NCBI GenBank assembly: GCA_947498845.1
Contig: CANMLX010000002.1
Location: 221,015-285,014, forward strand
Source: an uncultured Flavobacteriaceae bacterium
GTDB taxonomy: Bacteria; Bacteroidota; Bacteroidia; Flavobacteriales; Flavobacteriaceae
Direction: 5' to 3'
DNA length: 64,000 bases
Shown here: piece after piece, positions 17,789 to 30,906 of the stretch
How the letters are laid out: every line of letters starts with the position of its first letter
Position numbering within the stretch: position 1 is the stretch's first letter
Made by a program: the position numbers and the translations under genes
Notes under the pieces: model-generated
Database searches by the model: none
Told to the model about the DNA's origin: nothing
The model's input: only the letters and a program-made list of their open reading frames with translations

Positions 17789-18529
17789 TTATGCTATACT
17801 AATTCCTTTTTTTTCTAATCTTTTTTTTAGCTCTCTAATCAAAATTATGGCTTTAGGATGATCGCCGTGAATACAAAAGGTCTCTGCTTTAATTTCTATT
17901 TCACGACCTAACAATGTTTTCAATGTATTATTTCTAATAATGCTATAAACGTGTTTAAACATAGCCTCGTGATCTTCTATAATGGCTTGTTTGTGTTGTC
18001 TTGACACCAGACTTAAATCATCATTATAATTTCTATCTGCAAAAGCCTCATAAACTATTGGTATTTTATTTTGAGTAGCTATAGCTGCAATTACAGAGTT
18101 ATAAGGCACATAAAGCTGTATTGGTAAACCAATACTTTTAACAACTTTCACTATTATTTTTGCTGTTTCTGCATCTTTAGCTGCTAAATTATAAAGAGCG
18201 CCATGAGGTTTTACATGATTAAGAGCTATGCCTTCTTTATTGGTTACATTAATTAATGCATTTACCTGGTCTTGTAAACTTTTAAATAAATCTTCAGAAG
18301 AAATATCCATTAGTACTCTACCAAATTTTTTTTTATCTGGAAAAGCAGGATGCGCACCTATTTTTACATTATGTATATTAGCAAGTTTTACACTATGTTT
18401 CATGGATATCGCATCTCCATGGTGTCCTCCACAGGCAATATTACATGATGACAAAAAAGGCATTAATTGAGCTTCGTTGCCTATACCCTCCCCTAAATCT
18501 GCGTTGATATCTATTCTAAGATTATTCAT
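17789..18529 (-). CDS. pxpA: 5-oxoprolinase subunit PxpA (LamB/YcsF family)
   Basis: 246 residues. IDINADLGEG at the start, SSCNIACGGHHGDAISM, HVKPHGALYNLAAKD, AFADRNY and FCIHGDHPKA are the conserved YcsF motifs. First gene of the pxpABC operon; 5-oxoproline arises from spontaneous cyclisation of glutamine and from gamma-glutamyl turnover. No amino-acid or NRAMP-type transporter accompanies the operon here. Confidence 0.93.
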   Translation of the reverse strand: MNNLRIDINADLGEGIGNEAQLMPFLSSCNIACGGHHGDAISMKHSVKLANIHNVKIGAHPAFPDKKKFGRVLMDISSEDLFKSLQDQVNALINVTNKEGIALNHVKPHGALYNLAAKDAETAKIIVKVVKSIGLPIQLYVPYNSVIAAIATQNKIPIVYEAFADRNYNDDLSLVSRQHKQAIIEDHEAMFKHVYSIIRNNTLKTLLGREIEIKAETFCIHGDHPKAIILIRELKKRLEKKGISIA

Positions 18530-18648
18530 AATATCAATATGTTATTAAAAAAAAGCTATCTGTTATATTTAAACGCTTGTACCTACAGTAAATGCTAGAG
18601 ATAAATAAATATATTTGTTTTCCATTTTTAGCTAAATTAAACAATTAA

Positions 18649-21921
<3,273 letters not shown>

Positions 21922-21962
21922 CAATAAACAACTAGCTTTGTTTAAAATTTAAAACATACATA

Positions 21963-22529
21963 ATGAAGTATCATCTTTCTAATATGTTGTGTTTAGATAT
22001 TTATTTATCTAGCCTAACCAACGATGAGTATAAAAAAATAGAGCACAAGATTCTACCCTCGAATCCTAAATCTGTACCTCTTTTGAGTTGGGATATTTAT
22101 GCAGAAGACTATTATAAAAAATTAATTGAAGGAAAAAAGACTATTGAAAAAAAGGAAGTATTTCAACTAGCTAAAAAGTTTAATTGGGCAAACGACCTAA
22201 GCTCTGATTTTTCTAAAAATGACTATGAGGCCTTAATTATCACCGATATAAATCAAAAAATTATATGGGTTAACGAAGGCTTTTCAAAGATGACAGGATA
22301 TTCAAAAAAATTTGCAATAAACAAAACACCAAAATTTTTACAAGGCAATAACACCTCCTTAGAAACTAAAAATAGATTAAGAAATAAGCTTTTAAAACAA
22401 GAACCTTTTAAAGAGATAATTGTTAATTATAAAAAAGACAAAACGCCATATCATTGTGAAGTAAAAATTATACCATTATATAATAAACAAACCACCCACT
22501 TTATTGCTTTTGAGAAACAAGTTATATAA
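21963..22529 (+). CDS. LOV-like PAS domain protein without photoactive cysteine
   Basis: 188 residues. An N-terminal helical part of about 80 residues is followed by one PAS domain (90-188): ALIITDINQKIIWVNEGF, SKMTGYS, then NKTPKFLQGNNTSLETKNRL and CEVKIIPL. KFLQG and the following helix match LOV domains (GRNCRFLQG), but the flavin-adduct Cys is Pro123, so the classical photocycle is not possible. There is no output domain. It could bind flavin, haem or another ligand. It begins about 40 bases after the beta-galactosidase gene. Confidence 0.8.
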   Translation: MKYHLSNMLCLDIYLSSLTNDEYKKIEHKILPSNPKSVPLLSWDIYAEDYYKKLIEGKKTIEKKEVFQLAKKFNWANDLSSDFSKNDYEALIITDINQKIIWVNEGFSKMTGYSKKFAINKTPKFLQGNNTSLETKNRLRNKLLKQEPFKEIIVNYKKDKTPYHCEVKIIPLYNKQTTHFIAFEKQVI

Positions 22530-22568
22530 TTTTTATAGTTACAGAATACATTCAAATTTAATTAAAAG

Positions 22569-22700
22569 GAAGCTGTCTAAAAAGTGTCATTCTGAATAAA
22601 ATGAAGCATCTCATTAAATCATAAAAACCTGATTTAAAACAAAATAAGATTCATCGCTATGGCCCTGAATAACATTACTAATCGCTTTTTAGACAGCCTC
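22569..22700. repeat. 132-bp inverted-repeat element (MITE-like)
   Basis: Ends GAAGCTGTCTAAAAAGTG and CGCTTTTTAGACAGCCTC are inverted copies agreeing at 16 of 18 positions. There is no coding capacity inside. It lies between two convergent genes, so it may also stop transcription. A short GT microsatellite follows at about 22713-22725. Confidence 0.7.
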
Positions 22701-22731
22701 TTACATTTCTGTTTGTGTGTGTGTGTCAACA

Positions 22732-24843
22732 TTACTCTAAACAGAACCCTCTTGATATATTTTGAGAACGTTTACCTACATAGGAGCTATTCATTATAGT
22801 CCTATCATAAGCATGAATATGTATGGTATAACCACATGCTGGTAAAATAGCTGTATCTATTTCCCAATCACCTTCAATAAAATCATAATTACTATCTTGA
22901 TCATTAATCGTAATTTTTAGACTTCCAGATGATGTTGTAGTATCACTTGATGATAATGATGCCGTTTGTATTATTCCAGCTGGATTAAAAGGCGCTAAAC
23001 TTAATTTAACATGATCTAAGTGTCTGTCGTTTTTAACCTTAAACTCACCTTTAATAACTGTACCAATAGAGAATTTACCACAATTGCCCATGCCTGTTGT
23101 TATATCTAGTGATACTTCTGGTCTATCTTTATCTACCATAAACCTAATTGTTTCACTTTTTTGGCCTGTTTCACTTTCAATATATAATTCATGCATTCCT
23201 GGATCTGTAGGCTTAATTAATGCTAGAATATCATCATTAACTTCTTTTTGAATGTTTCCTGTGGGCTTAGGTAAATAATCATAAAAACCTGCTACTGCAG
23301 ATTGCACAACATTTGCTTCAGACTCGGTACCTAACACTGTATTAAATGTGGTTACTTTAACAGTGAAATTTTTATTAAAAGGTACAAAACTACCACCCGG
23401 TTCTTTAAGCATTACTTTGTACTTTGAGATTGGACTCTGGTTTATAATTTTTCCTGTAATAAAAACATTACCATCAAAAGGGCTATAATTTCCTTCTATG
23501 GAATTGGCCATGCCACTTGGTCCGCTTGCAAGCCCTGTTACTTGATCTATAATATCCTCATCTACACCTCCTATACTTTCTATCCAAGGTTGATTTAATG
23601 TTCCAGGTAACCCTTTTGGAAATGGTTTAATTTCAACATCACAAACTTCCCAATCTCCCCAAGTAGCTACATAGTTAGGATTGTTAGGTTGTGGTGGTGT
23701 ATTCCATGATAGTATTCCTTTTATCTTAGCTTTCCCTTCTTTACAATACTTCTTTTGGTAAGGTGTTAATTCTACTGGTAAAAATGCATTATACCAAAGT
23801 CCTTCTTTTGGTATTTGATTAATATCAAAAACAGTAACCGAAGATGTTCCCTTAAATTCCCATCCAGAACCAAAATCCATATAAAAAGCTACATATTCTT
23901 TACTCCCATTGCTACATAAGTTTCCTGAATAACCTGATGCTTTTTTTATTTGAATATCTGCATGTAACTCGTCATACCTCCTATTTAAACCAATGCATTT
24001 TAATTCTTCGTATGTAGTATTAAACTTGGGGTTTTTTAAAACACCTAATATTTTAGAGACATCGATTTTTGCTAATTGAAATTTGTTTTTACTTTTTATA
24101 ATATCATCCAAACTAAAACCAGTATCAACACTTTTTAATGCCATGGTTACCAAGCGAGCATCGTCGACATCCTTTTTATAAACTGCTTTTAGCTTATCGA
24201 GTTTTACTATAGGGGTTGTTTTGGCTGCTAGTAATGATGATATGTTTACTGTTGGGGTGATAATATCATCTATAGCTATAGGTGTTTCAAAAATGGGCGG
24301 AATTTGAAATATAAGTTTTGGAGCTATTTGTATTCTAGCTTCTTTAACATTACCCCAAACAGGTGTATAGTTTGGTGTGTTTGCTGGTGGCGCTATATTC
24401 CAAGATAAAATAGCTCTTACATTTGGCAATACTGGATCTTCATTACATCTCCTTATAACCTCTGGTGTAATTTTTAATTTAACACCATAACAAAGCCCTT
24501 TATGATCTTCAATGTCATGAATTTTAAAACCTGTAACTCCCAAATCAACCCAATTGCCATTATTTTCATAATCAATATAAAACCTAACGTATTCATAACT
24601 CCCAGACTGGCAATGATCACCAAGGTATCCTGATTGATTTTTAATATGGACTGTTGCCCTTAATAGCTTAGTTTTTGGATGGTAACTAACACATTTTAGT
24701 TCTTCGTAATTTACAGAAGATACCAATTGCTTTACTGGTTCTCCAAACGTTTTAACATCTAAATTTCCATAATAATTTAAATTGGATAACAAGTTAAATT
24801 TAAAGCCAGAACGATCGTCTAATTTTAATTCTTTTACTTTCAT
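22732..24843 (-). CDS. 703-residue protein with duplicated unknown domain
   Basis: No signal peptide is apparent. Two copies of one domain of about 140 residues lie at roughly 45-185 and 275-420. Each begins YEELKC, contains SGY.G..C..GS.EYV.FY.D, and ends ILSWN..P...PNY...WG. Each copy holds paired cysteines. The C-terminal third is beta-rich, with Ig-like segments and TGMGNCGKFSIGTVIKGEFK near residue 580. I recognise no named family. It is a single gene with an inverted-repeat element downstream. The domain repeat suggests binding rather than catalysis. Confidence 0.7.
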   Translation of the reverse strand: MKVKELKLDDRSGFKFNLLSNLNYYGNLDVKTFGEPVKQLVSSVNYEELKCVSYHPKTKLLRATVHIKNQSGYLGDHCQSGSYEYVRFYIDYENNGNWVDLGVTGFKIHDIEDHKGLCYGVKLKITPEVIRRCNEDPVLPNVRAILSWNIAPPANTPNYTPVWGNVKEARIQIAPKLIFQIPPIFETPIAIDDIITPTVNISSLLAAKTTPIVKLDKLKAVYKKDVDDARLVTMALKSVDTGFSLDDIIKSKNKFQLAKIDVSKILGVLKNPKFNTTYEELKCIGLNRRYDELHADIQIKKASGYSGNLCSNGSKEYVAFYMDFGSGWEFKGTSSVTVFDINQIPKEGLWYNAFLPVELTPYQKKYCKEGKAKIKGILSWNTPPQPNNPNYVATWGDWEVCDVEIKPFPKGLPGTLNQPWIESIGGVDEDIIDQVTGLASGPSGMANSIEGNYSPFDGNVFITGKIINQSPISKYKVMLKEPGGSFVPFNKNFTVKVTTFNTVLGTESEANVVQSAVAGFYDYLPKPTGNIQKEVNDDILALIKPTDPGMHELYIESETGQKSETIRFMVDKDRPEVSLDITTGMGNCGKFSIGTVIKGEFKVKNDRHLDHVKLSLAPFNPAGIIQTASLSSSDTTTSSGSLKITINDQDSNYDFIEGDWEIDTAILPACGYTIHIHAYDRTIMNSSYVGKRSQNISRGFCLE

Positions 24844-25234
24844 AATTGTTCGTTTTAAGATTGAACAACAAAATTCAGAATTATTATAGCTCTAAGTAAT
24901 AGGTTTTACTTGCATTTTGGAAAGGGGTTTCCCCTTAAATATTTATAGGTAAAATACTTACACCTTAAATTTATACTGTGAATGAGTACTTCTGTATATG
25001 TTTACAACGTAAAATTTAACCCGTATTATGCAATAGAACATCTATTACAACTTCCAATTGCTTCAAAAACTTACACTTTGCAATATTTTTTAATTTCATC
25101 ATAGCGATATTATATTAAAATTAAGAAAACACTAGTTTTTATTGCACTTGAAACCTTCATAACGAAGTTCTAATGCATAAAGTTTAATCAAAGTTTTTTA
25201 ACATTTAGCATTATATACCATGATGTTACTACCA

Positions 25235-25276
25235 CAAAAAAAGAGAATTCTTAATATTAAGAACCCTCTTTTTTAA
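25235..25276. terminator. Bidirectional hairpin terminator
   Basis: A run of A, the stem GAGAATTCTTAATATTAAGA..CCCTC and a run of T form a terminator usable from either strand. It is the first strong hairpin beyond the 1718-residue gene, past the inverted-repeat element. Confidence 0.6.
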
Positions 25277-25280
25277 ACTA

Positions 25281-25442
25281 ATACCAATTTTGCTATAAAA
25301 TGAAGTATAAATAATTTGAGTTATTTTACAGGAGTTCAAAGCATAAAAATCAAGCATAGCCTTAGCTACGGTTTATTTTTTTAATGCAGAAATCATGTAA
25401 AAGAAACGAATTATATGTCGCATTTTATGGTAGAATTGGTAT
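25281..25442. repeat. 162-bp inverted-repeat element with ATACCAATT ends
   Basis: The 22-base ends (25281-25302 and 25421-25442) are imperfect inverted copies, 18 of 22 positions, both beginning ATACCAATT when read inward. The inside is non-coding. The outer nine bases recur at 39089-39128. Confidence 0.6.
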
Positions 25443-25481
25443 AAGGTAGTTTTAACAATACTCTATACAATATATAACGAT

Positions 25482-28400
25482 CTACTCTATTAATATTTTT
25501 TTAGATACTAAACCTTTTTCTGTTTTCATTTTCACAATATAAGCACCTTCATTAATATTTGGTATGCCATGTTCTGTATACATCTCCTTAAAATTATGTT
25601 TAAACTTTTTAATTGGTTGTCCCAAAAGGTTGAAAATAGTAATAGTGTTAATAGTTAATAACTGTGAATTTTGAATTACCAAACGTTCTTTTTCTTTAGA
25701 AAAATAAACCGCAATGGTGTTTTGTAAATGAGTTTCCGTTGTTAGCGTGCCTTCTGCTTTAAAAGTGATTTCAAAGCGGTTTAAATATTCTCCTGCACTT
25801 AAATAAATTGAATAATCACTTTGCTTTAAATCATGGTAAACTCCTAAATCTTTATCGTGAAGATAGATATTAGAACTATTAGGGAAATTTTCCAGCTTGT
25901 CTATGGTTATACTATTTAATCCATTAGTCTTAGTATGTAAACCTATTGGTAAAACTATATCCTCATCTATTGTATTAATTCCTTGAATAACATACTTGTT
26001 ATTATCTATCATCCAATACATATCATCTATTTGATCATCGTTATAAGGCGCATCATACCCCCAATCAAACCCTATTGTTGTATTTTCATCTACAGTAGCT
26101 AACAACTGTCTGTGCAAATTGTTTGTTGAGTTTAATCCTAATCTTATTTTTGTTCTTTCATCTGTAGTAACAGTATTTGTAACTAATGCCTTTTTAGTGC
26201 TTGAAGCTTTTACAAAAATAGAACTTGAACTTCCTTCTTTTTCAAATACGCGTTGTGCATTATTAAATACGATATTACCAGTTGTCTCAGCAGTTACAAA
26301 AAAACCCTGTGCTACAGGTATATAACGCCCAGGTATTTTTGTTGGAGCTCCTCCTGTACCCACACCTGGATGACTGGCTCCCATAGAAGCAGAAGGCGTA
26401 CCTCCTGCGAGGGAATATGTAGCATAACCTCCTTGATAATCTGATGAATTATGTGATGCTCCTCCCCAATGCTCCCAGAAATAAAGTGTTCCTGTGGTTG
26501 CTCCTGCGTTAGCTATTGTAGATCCATTATCTAAAATAAATTGATTTGCATCTATCGCAGAAGGATAAGGATTACCAACTAGATATTCGTTTCCTGAGTT
26601 AATCGCTAAACTTATATCTCCATTATTAGGTTTTCCTTGTATAATGTAGTTTTGATCTGTAAGGATGCTTCCTGTACCAGGGCCTTTCATAGTAAATCCT
26701 TCTCCTGCTAAAATAGTACCAGTGCTTCTTACATGTTGCCAATCGGCATAACTTTCGGCAGGTAGATTATTAAATTTAAATATCCAGTAATCTGCAATTC
26801 CTAAAGGGGTAGAAGTACCGTTAAAACCCGACGTTAAAAAAGTAACATTACTAAAAACATCTGGTAATGAATAGCTGTTATTATTAGTTGTAGTATTTAC
26901 TTCTCCTACTGGAGAAGACCAATAATTATAAGTGTAAGTATCTGCCGTTCCTTGCTGGTCTCGTTCTAAAGCACCAGAACTCGTTGGATCAAAATCACTA
27001 TCGGTTGTTTGAATTAACTGTGACTCTCCCTCTAGATCTATTGTACCATCGAGTTTTAAATAATGCGTTACTGTTAATGCATTTCCAGTATGAGCAGCTG
27101 TATCTCCATCTAATTGTAAATCGCCACTAGCACTAACCACTATGGCCTGCATTGTTCTATTTCCATTTTTTCCCGAAGGAATTAATGTTGCATTAGTATT
27201 ACTAAGAGTTACATTATGGTCTATTTGTACAATATTAAAATCTATTGTTTCATTAGCATCTAAATATGAAGCCACTCCAGGTAAATATTGCACATTTCCA
27301 TTTTGCCAAGTACTACTTGTATCCCAATCGCCATCTTGCGTTGTTATGTATGGTAATGGTGCTGTTTGGTTATCAATATTATCATAATTAATCATTGAAG
27401 CATCATTTCCACTGTTGGATTCATCTTTAACACTTCCAAAGACAAAAGTACTCATTGGATAATAGGCTATTAAATTGGCCCACGGAATAGGAATTATCTC
27501 ATTTTTGGTGATACTCGTTGGTATAACCTTACCATCTACAAAATTAGAGTTGTTCTGTATTTCCTGATTCATAATATAACGTATTTGATCTGCAGATAAT
27601 GCAACATCCCATACCCTAACTTCGTCTATACTACCTCTTGTTCTCTGTTGGCGTTTTATATGATGCGCTGCGCCTATTAAGAAATGTGAATCTGATGGTA
27701 CATCTATTGGGTCTAATCCCGTATCTGTATCTTCTAAAAAACCATCTATATAAAGATTAGCAGTCCCTGTAGATACAGTAAAAGTAGCACATATATGATG
27801 CCATTCATTTTCTGGAATAGTTTGAGAAGTTTGCATGACATTATTAGACGAATCTGAAGGATCTCTCCAAACAACTCTAAATTGCCCTGTAGAATTTATC
27901 CTAAAGGCATAACCGTGTGTATACGTCCCATCATTATCTGGTCCTGGATCACTTGGAAGGTTTTCGTTAAAATAATTTCTTTTAGATACAATATCAAACT
28001 TATCCTCGCCTGAGTCTCTCTTTACCCAAGCACTAATTGTAAAATCTGTACCATTTAAATCATTAACATCACCTGCATCAAGATATTGATCTGTACCGTT
28101 AAACGTAGCAGCTCTGGATAAAGTTACTTCTTCTGCATATCCAAAGGTGACATATTTTGTACCTTCAAAATAAAAATCTACTTCTAAATTTATTCCTGTA
28201 TCATCCATAGTAACAGAAGTTACATTAGTAGTAAATGTTGGATCATCAGATACTGCCATGATATAAGCTCCTCCAGTTCCTATTGTAGATGTTACCATAG
28301 ATTCTGGAATGGTTAATTTTACTGTAGGGACAGAATCTTTAACCACAACTTTCCATATTCTTTCTATTGGAGTAAAACTAACATTTGTAACGACTCCAGT

Positions 28401-30638
28401 TCCAGATCCATAATCTTTAGCAATAGGTGTATCTGCTGTAGTTGCACCATTATCATTACCCCATACTAAAAAAGTTTTGTCTGCAAAAAAAGTATTTGTA
28501 TTGGCACTATTAGTACTGGCAACCTCTTTAACACCTATTACAATATCGTCTGTGGTATGCACTGTTCTTGATTGTTTTTGGTTTAAGCCTGATGCATCAT
28601 CTCGCCCAATACCCGTAACATTATAATTAAAAGCGCCACTATCTTCAGATTGATCCCATATAGTCGTATTATCTGAGTCTACATAATCTTGAGATACGCC
28701 ATTAATGCCTAAAGTGATCCCATATTTAATGGCTAAATAAGATTCTATTTGGTTTCTTTCATCTGGTCCTACAGATCTATTAAGCACAATAAGTTCTGCG
28801 ATATTTCCATTCCATCTCCTTGCTGTATTTGTGGGGTGTGTTCCTATTCCGGCTGTAACTGTCGCTGGTAATGTATACGCATTAGTAGATGCTGTCCCTT
28901 GGGAATCTCCTTTATTGAAAAACTCGGAAGTAGTACCGCCTACAAGATCTGAAACAAAATCATAATTCATTAAAAAAGGATCGCCATCTGCAATTGTAGC
29001 AGAAACTTGACCTGATGCTGCTGTTCCATCATAATAGCGTGATTGAAATGCTGTGGCACTTGTTTTTTCTAAAACAACAGAGCCACTTCCTCCTGCATTA
29101 ATATTTAATAAATGTTTGGTTGTGTTAAATGTTCCTTGAGCAACAGCAAAAAGTGTCATTGCTGTATTAGGAGTTATGGTTGCTAACAGTTCATGGTTAG
29201 TACCATCAAAGTTCACCATTGGATTAAAGTTCATGGCATTTTCGTTAAATATAGGTCGGTTTAAAAGCGTTGCTTGCGTAGCATCGTTATTATTTGTTGA
29301 ACTATCCAACCAATTAAGTACAGGGTCTAAATTTTCTGCATTATCACTTGCCGCTTCTTCTATACCAAAATCTGCTTTAAGCCAAAGTTGCAAACCTGTA
29401 GCTATACCTCCAGGTCCTGGATTACTGTTAGCCGAAGAAAAATCAATAATTTGTAAGTTGTGCGTTATCCCTAAGCTACTACCGCTTCTATGACACCAGT
29501 GTGCTGCTTCCATAATAGAATTTAAATAGTAATTCCTGTAACCTTGTCCATAATCTGTATTATCACCAGCTGTGATAGAAGTCCCTAGAGCCATCGATTG
29601 ATTTGTTGCTAATAGTCCTGCTGAAGTAATATCTATAGTCGTTTCATCGTCTGCAAAACTAGTATCTGTGAAACGTGTAACTGTAATTTCTGGATTATTT
29701 AAAACATGAACAAAATGTCTATTTGAGTTACCTGTAGCTACTCTAGTTGCATCAAATGTCCATTGTACATTTTGATTATCTGCCCCAGGCCCCATTATAG
29801 GCCATTGGCTACGAATCTTTTCTTTTTCACCACCCGTAGCTGCTGTTTGCGCTTTAGAATGACCAAAAATAATAGCATTAGACCAATCGCTAACACTAGA
29901 TAGTGTTCCTGTTGCATCATACCCATCAAATAGAGGTATTGCACCGGTTAATGCCCCAGTACCAGGCATATTACCATGTAAAACCGTCCAGTTAGACCCC
30001 GTAAATTCTACAAGAGTGATATATATTGTCACATTACTTGATCCAAAATTAGTCCCTCTTCTTACTTTTAAATTAGTAGCACTATCTAAGTGCGCTATTC
30101 CAGTTGCCGAGTCCCCACCATTATCTGTATCATCATTCATTATACCTGTTATAAAGGGAATACATTTATTGGGGTCTACAATTCCAGAACTAGACAAATC
30201 TATATCCGCAAAATTTGCTGAACTTAAATCTACAGCAAAGCGTCCTCTTACTATAAACTCATTTGCGCCGCTAGGAGCTCCTGTGTACTCCCATATAGAT
30301 GTATTAAATCGCATGTCTGCTGAAATTGATCCAGATTCTCGATAATATGTTAACGTATTTGTTGCTGTTAACACTCTCGCTCCAGCCATATCATCACCTT
30401 CTAAATCGCCATCATTAGAATCTGATCGTCCAGCATGAGTTTTTCTGTTGTTAGTAGGTAATGCAAAAGCACTATTTAAAGAAGAAACAGGAGTAAAACT
30501 AGTATTTGTTCCTCCTGAATTTCCAATATCATCTTGAATGTGTTGAATGTTAAAATCTTGTGCTATGAGGCTGTAACTAAGGCTCAAAAATAGCATGATA
30601 AATAGCGCGTTTTTTTTTGTAGGGTAAAGCTTATTCAT
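25482..30638 (-). CDS. Giant secreted LamG/jelly-roll protein with T9SS sorting domain
   Basis: 1718 residues. Signal peptide at residues 1-26 (SLSYSLIAQ). A DUF8202-like segment with RRWNGNIAELIVLNR and YLAIKYGITLG lies at about 600-640. A LamG/concanavalin-like domain spans about 840-1020 (FTISAWVKRDSGEDKFDIVS; GSIDEVRVWDVALSADQI). A beta-rich linker follows, then a type A Por sorting domain (about 1635-1718: ITIFNLLGQPIKKFKH, ending KKILIE). It is exported through the outer membrane by T9SS and is probably surface-attached and carbohydrate-binding. Divergent from the sulfatase gene, with 268 bases between the starts, so possibly co-regulated. Confidence 0.9.
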   Translation of the reverse strand: MNKLYPTKKNALFIMLFLSLSYSLIAQDFNIQHIQDDIGNSGGTNTSFTPVSSLNSAFALPTNNRKTHAGRSDSNDGDLEGDDMAGARVLTATNTLTYYRESGSISADMRFNTSIWEYTGAPSGANEFIVRGRFAVDLSSANFADIDLSSSGIVDPNKCIPFITGIMNDDTDNGGDSATGIAHLDSATNLKVRRGTNFGSSNVTIYITLVEFTGSNWTVLHGNMPGTGALTGAIPLFDGYDATGTLSSVSDWSNAIIFGHSKAQTAATGGEKEKIRSQWPIMGPGADNQNVQWTFDATRVATGNSNRHFVHVLNNPEITVTRFTDTSFADDETTIDITSAGLLATNQSMALGTSITAGDNTDYGQGYRNYYLNSIMEAAHWCHRSGSSLGITHNLQIIDFSSANSNPGPGGIATGLQLWLKADFGIEEAASDNAENLDPVLNWLDSSTNNNDATQATLLNRPIFNENAMNFNPMVNFDGTNHELLATITPNTAMTLFAVAQGTFNTTKHLLNINAGGSGSVVLEKTSATAFQSRYYDGTAASGQVSATIADGDPFLMNYDFVSDLVGGTTSEFFNKGDSQGTASTNAYTLPATVTAGIGTHPTNTARRWNGNIAELIVLNRSVGPDERNQIESYLAIKYGITLGINGVSQDYVDSDNTTIWDQSEDSGAFNYNVTGIGRDDASGLNQKQSRTVHTTDDIVIGVKEVASTNSANTNTFFADKTFLVWGNDNGATTADTPIAKDYGSGTGVVTNVSFTPIERIWKVVVKDSVPTVKLTIPESMVTSTIGTGGAYIMAVSDDPTFTTNVTSVTMDDTGINLEVDFYFEGTKYVTFGYAEEVTLSRAATFNGTDQYLDAGDVNDLNGTDFTISAWVKRDSGEDKFDIVSKRNYFNENLPSDPGPDNDGTYTHGYAFRINSTGQFRVVWRDPSDSSNNVMQTSQTIPENEWHHICATFTVSTGTANLYIDGFLEDTDTGLDPIDVPSDSHFLIGAAHHIKRQQRTRGSIDEVRVWDVALSADQIRYIMNQEIQNNSNFVDGKVIPTSITKNEIIPIPWANLIAYYPMSTFVFGSVKDESNSGNDASMINYDNIDNQTAPLPYITTQDGDWDTSSTWQNGNVQYLPGVASYLDANETIDFNIVQIDHNVTLSNTNATLIPSGKNGNRTMQAIVVSASGDLQLDGDTAAHTGNALTVTHYLKLDGTIDLEGESQLIQTTDSDFDPTSSGALERDQQGTADTYTYNYWSSPVGEVNTTTNNNSYSLPDVFSNVTFLTSGFNGTSTPLGIADYWIFKFNNLPAESYADWQHVRSTGTILAGEGFTMKGPGTGSILTDQNYIIQGKPNNGDISLAINSGNEYLVGNPYPSAIDANQFILDNGSTIANAGATTGTLYFWEHWGGASHNSSDYQGGYATYSLAGGTPSASMGASHPGVGTGGAPTKIPGRYIPVAQGFFVTAETTGNIVFNNAQRVFEKEGSSSSIFVKASSTKKALVTNTVTTDERTKIRLGLNSTNNLHRQLLATVDENTTIGFDWGYDAPYNDDQIDDMYWMIDNNKYVIQGINTIDEDIVLPIGLHTKTNGLNSITIDKLENFPNSSNIYLHDKDLGVYHDLKQSDYSIYLSAGEYLNRFEITFKAEGTLTTETHLQNTIAVYFSKEKERLVIQNSQLLTINTITIFNLLGQPIKKFKHNFKEMYTEHGIPNINEGAYIVKMKTEKGLVSKKILIE

Positions 30639-30906
30639 AATTGGTTTGTTTAATGTTCTAGGGAAAATTCATGCTAAATGTAGGAAAAAATATTACAAAA
30701 AGAAGGAATAATACTAAATAATTGTAAAAAAAGTTATACTTTTAACGTGTGATATTGACATTTAAACGATAAAAAGTATTTAACAGACAAACAACTGTAA
30801 GTTTTTAATTATTTTTTTGTATGTGTATTTTATTACGTGATAATTTTATTAATATCTATTAAACAAAAGCGAACGTTTTAGTTAAATAACCAAACCAAAC
30901 CGAAAT

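Larger units (their letters stand above)
24844..25481. other. 638-base intergenic region
   Basis: Between two minus-strand genes. It holds a 162-bp inverted-repeat element (25281-25442) and a strong hairpin (25235-25276), listed separately. The rest is AT-rich with no reading frame or RNA I can recognise. Confidence 0.6.

Noticed and set aside
22569..22700. Full insertion sequence
   Set aside because: Only 132 bases and no transposase reading frame; kept as a MITE-like repeat.
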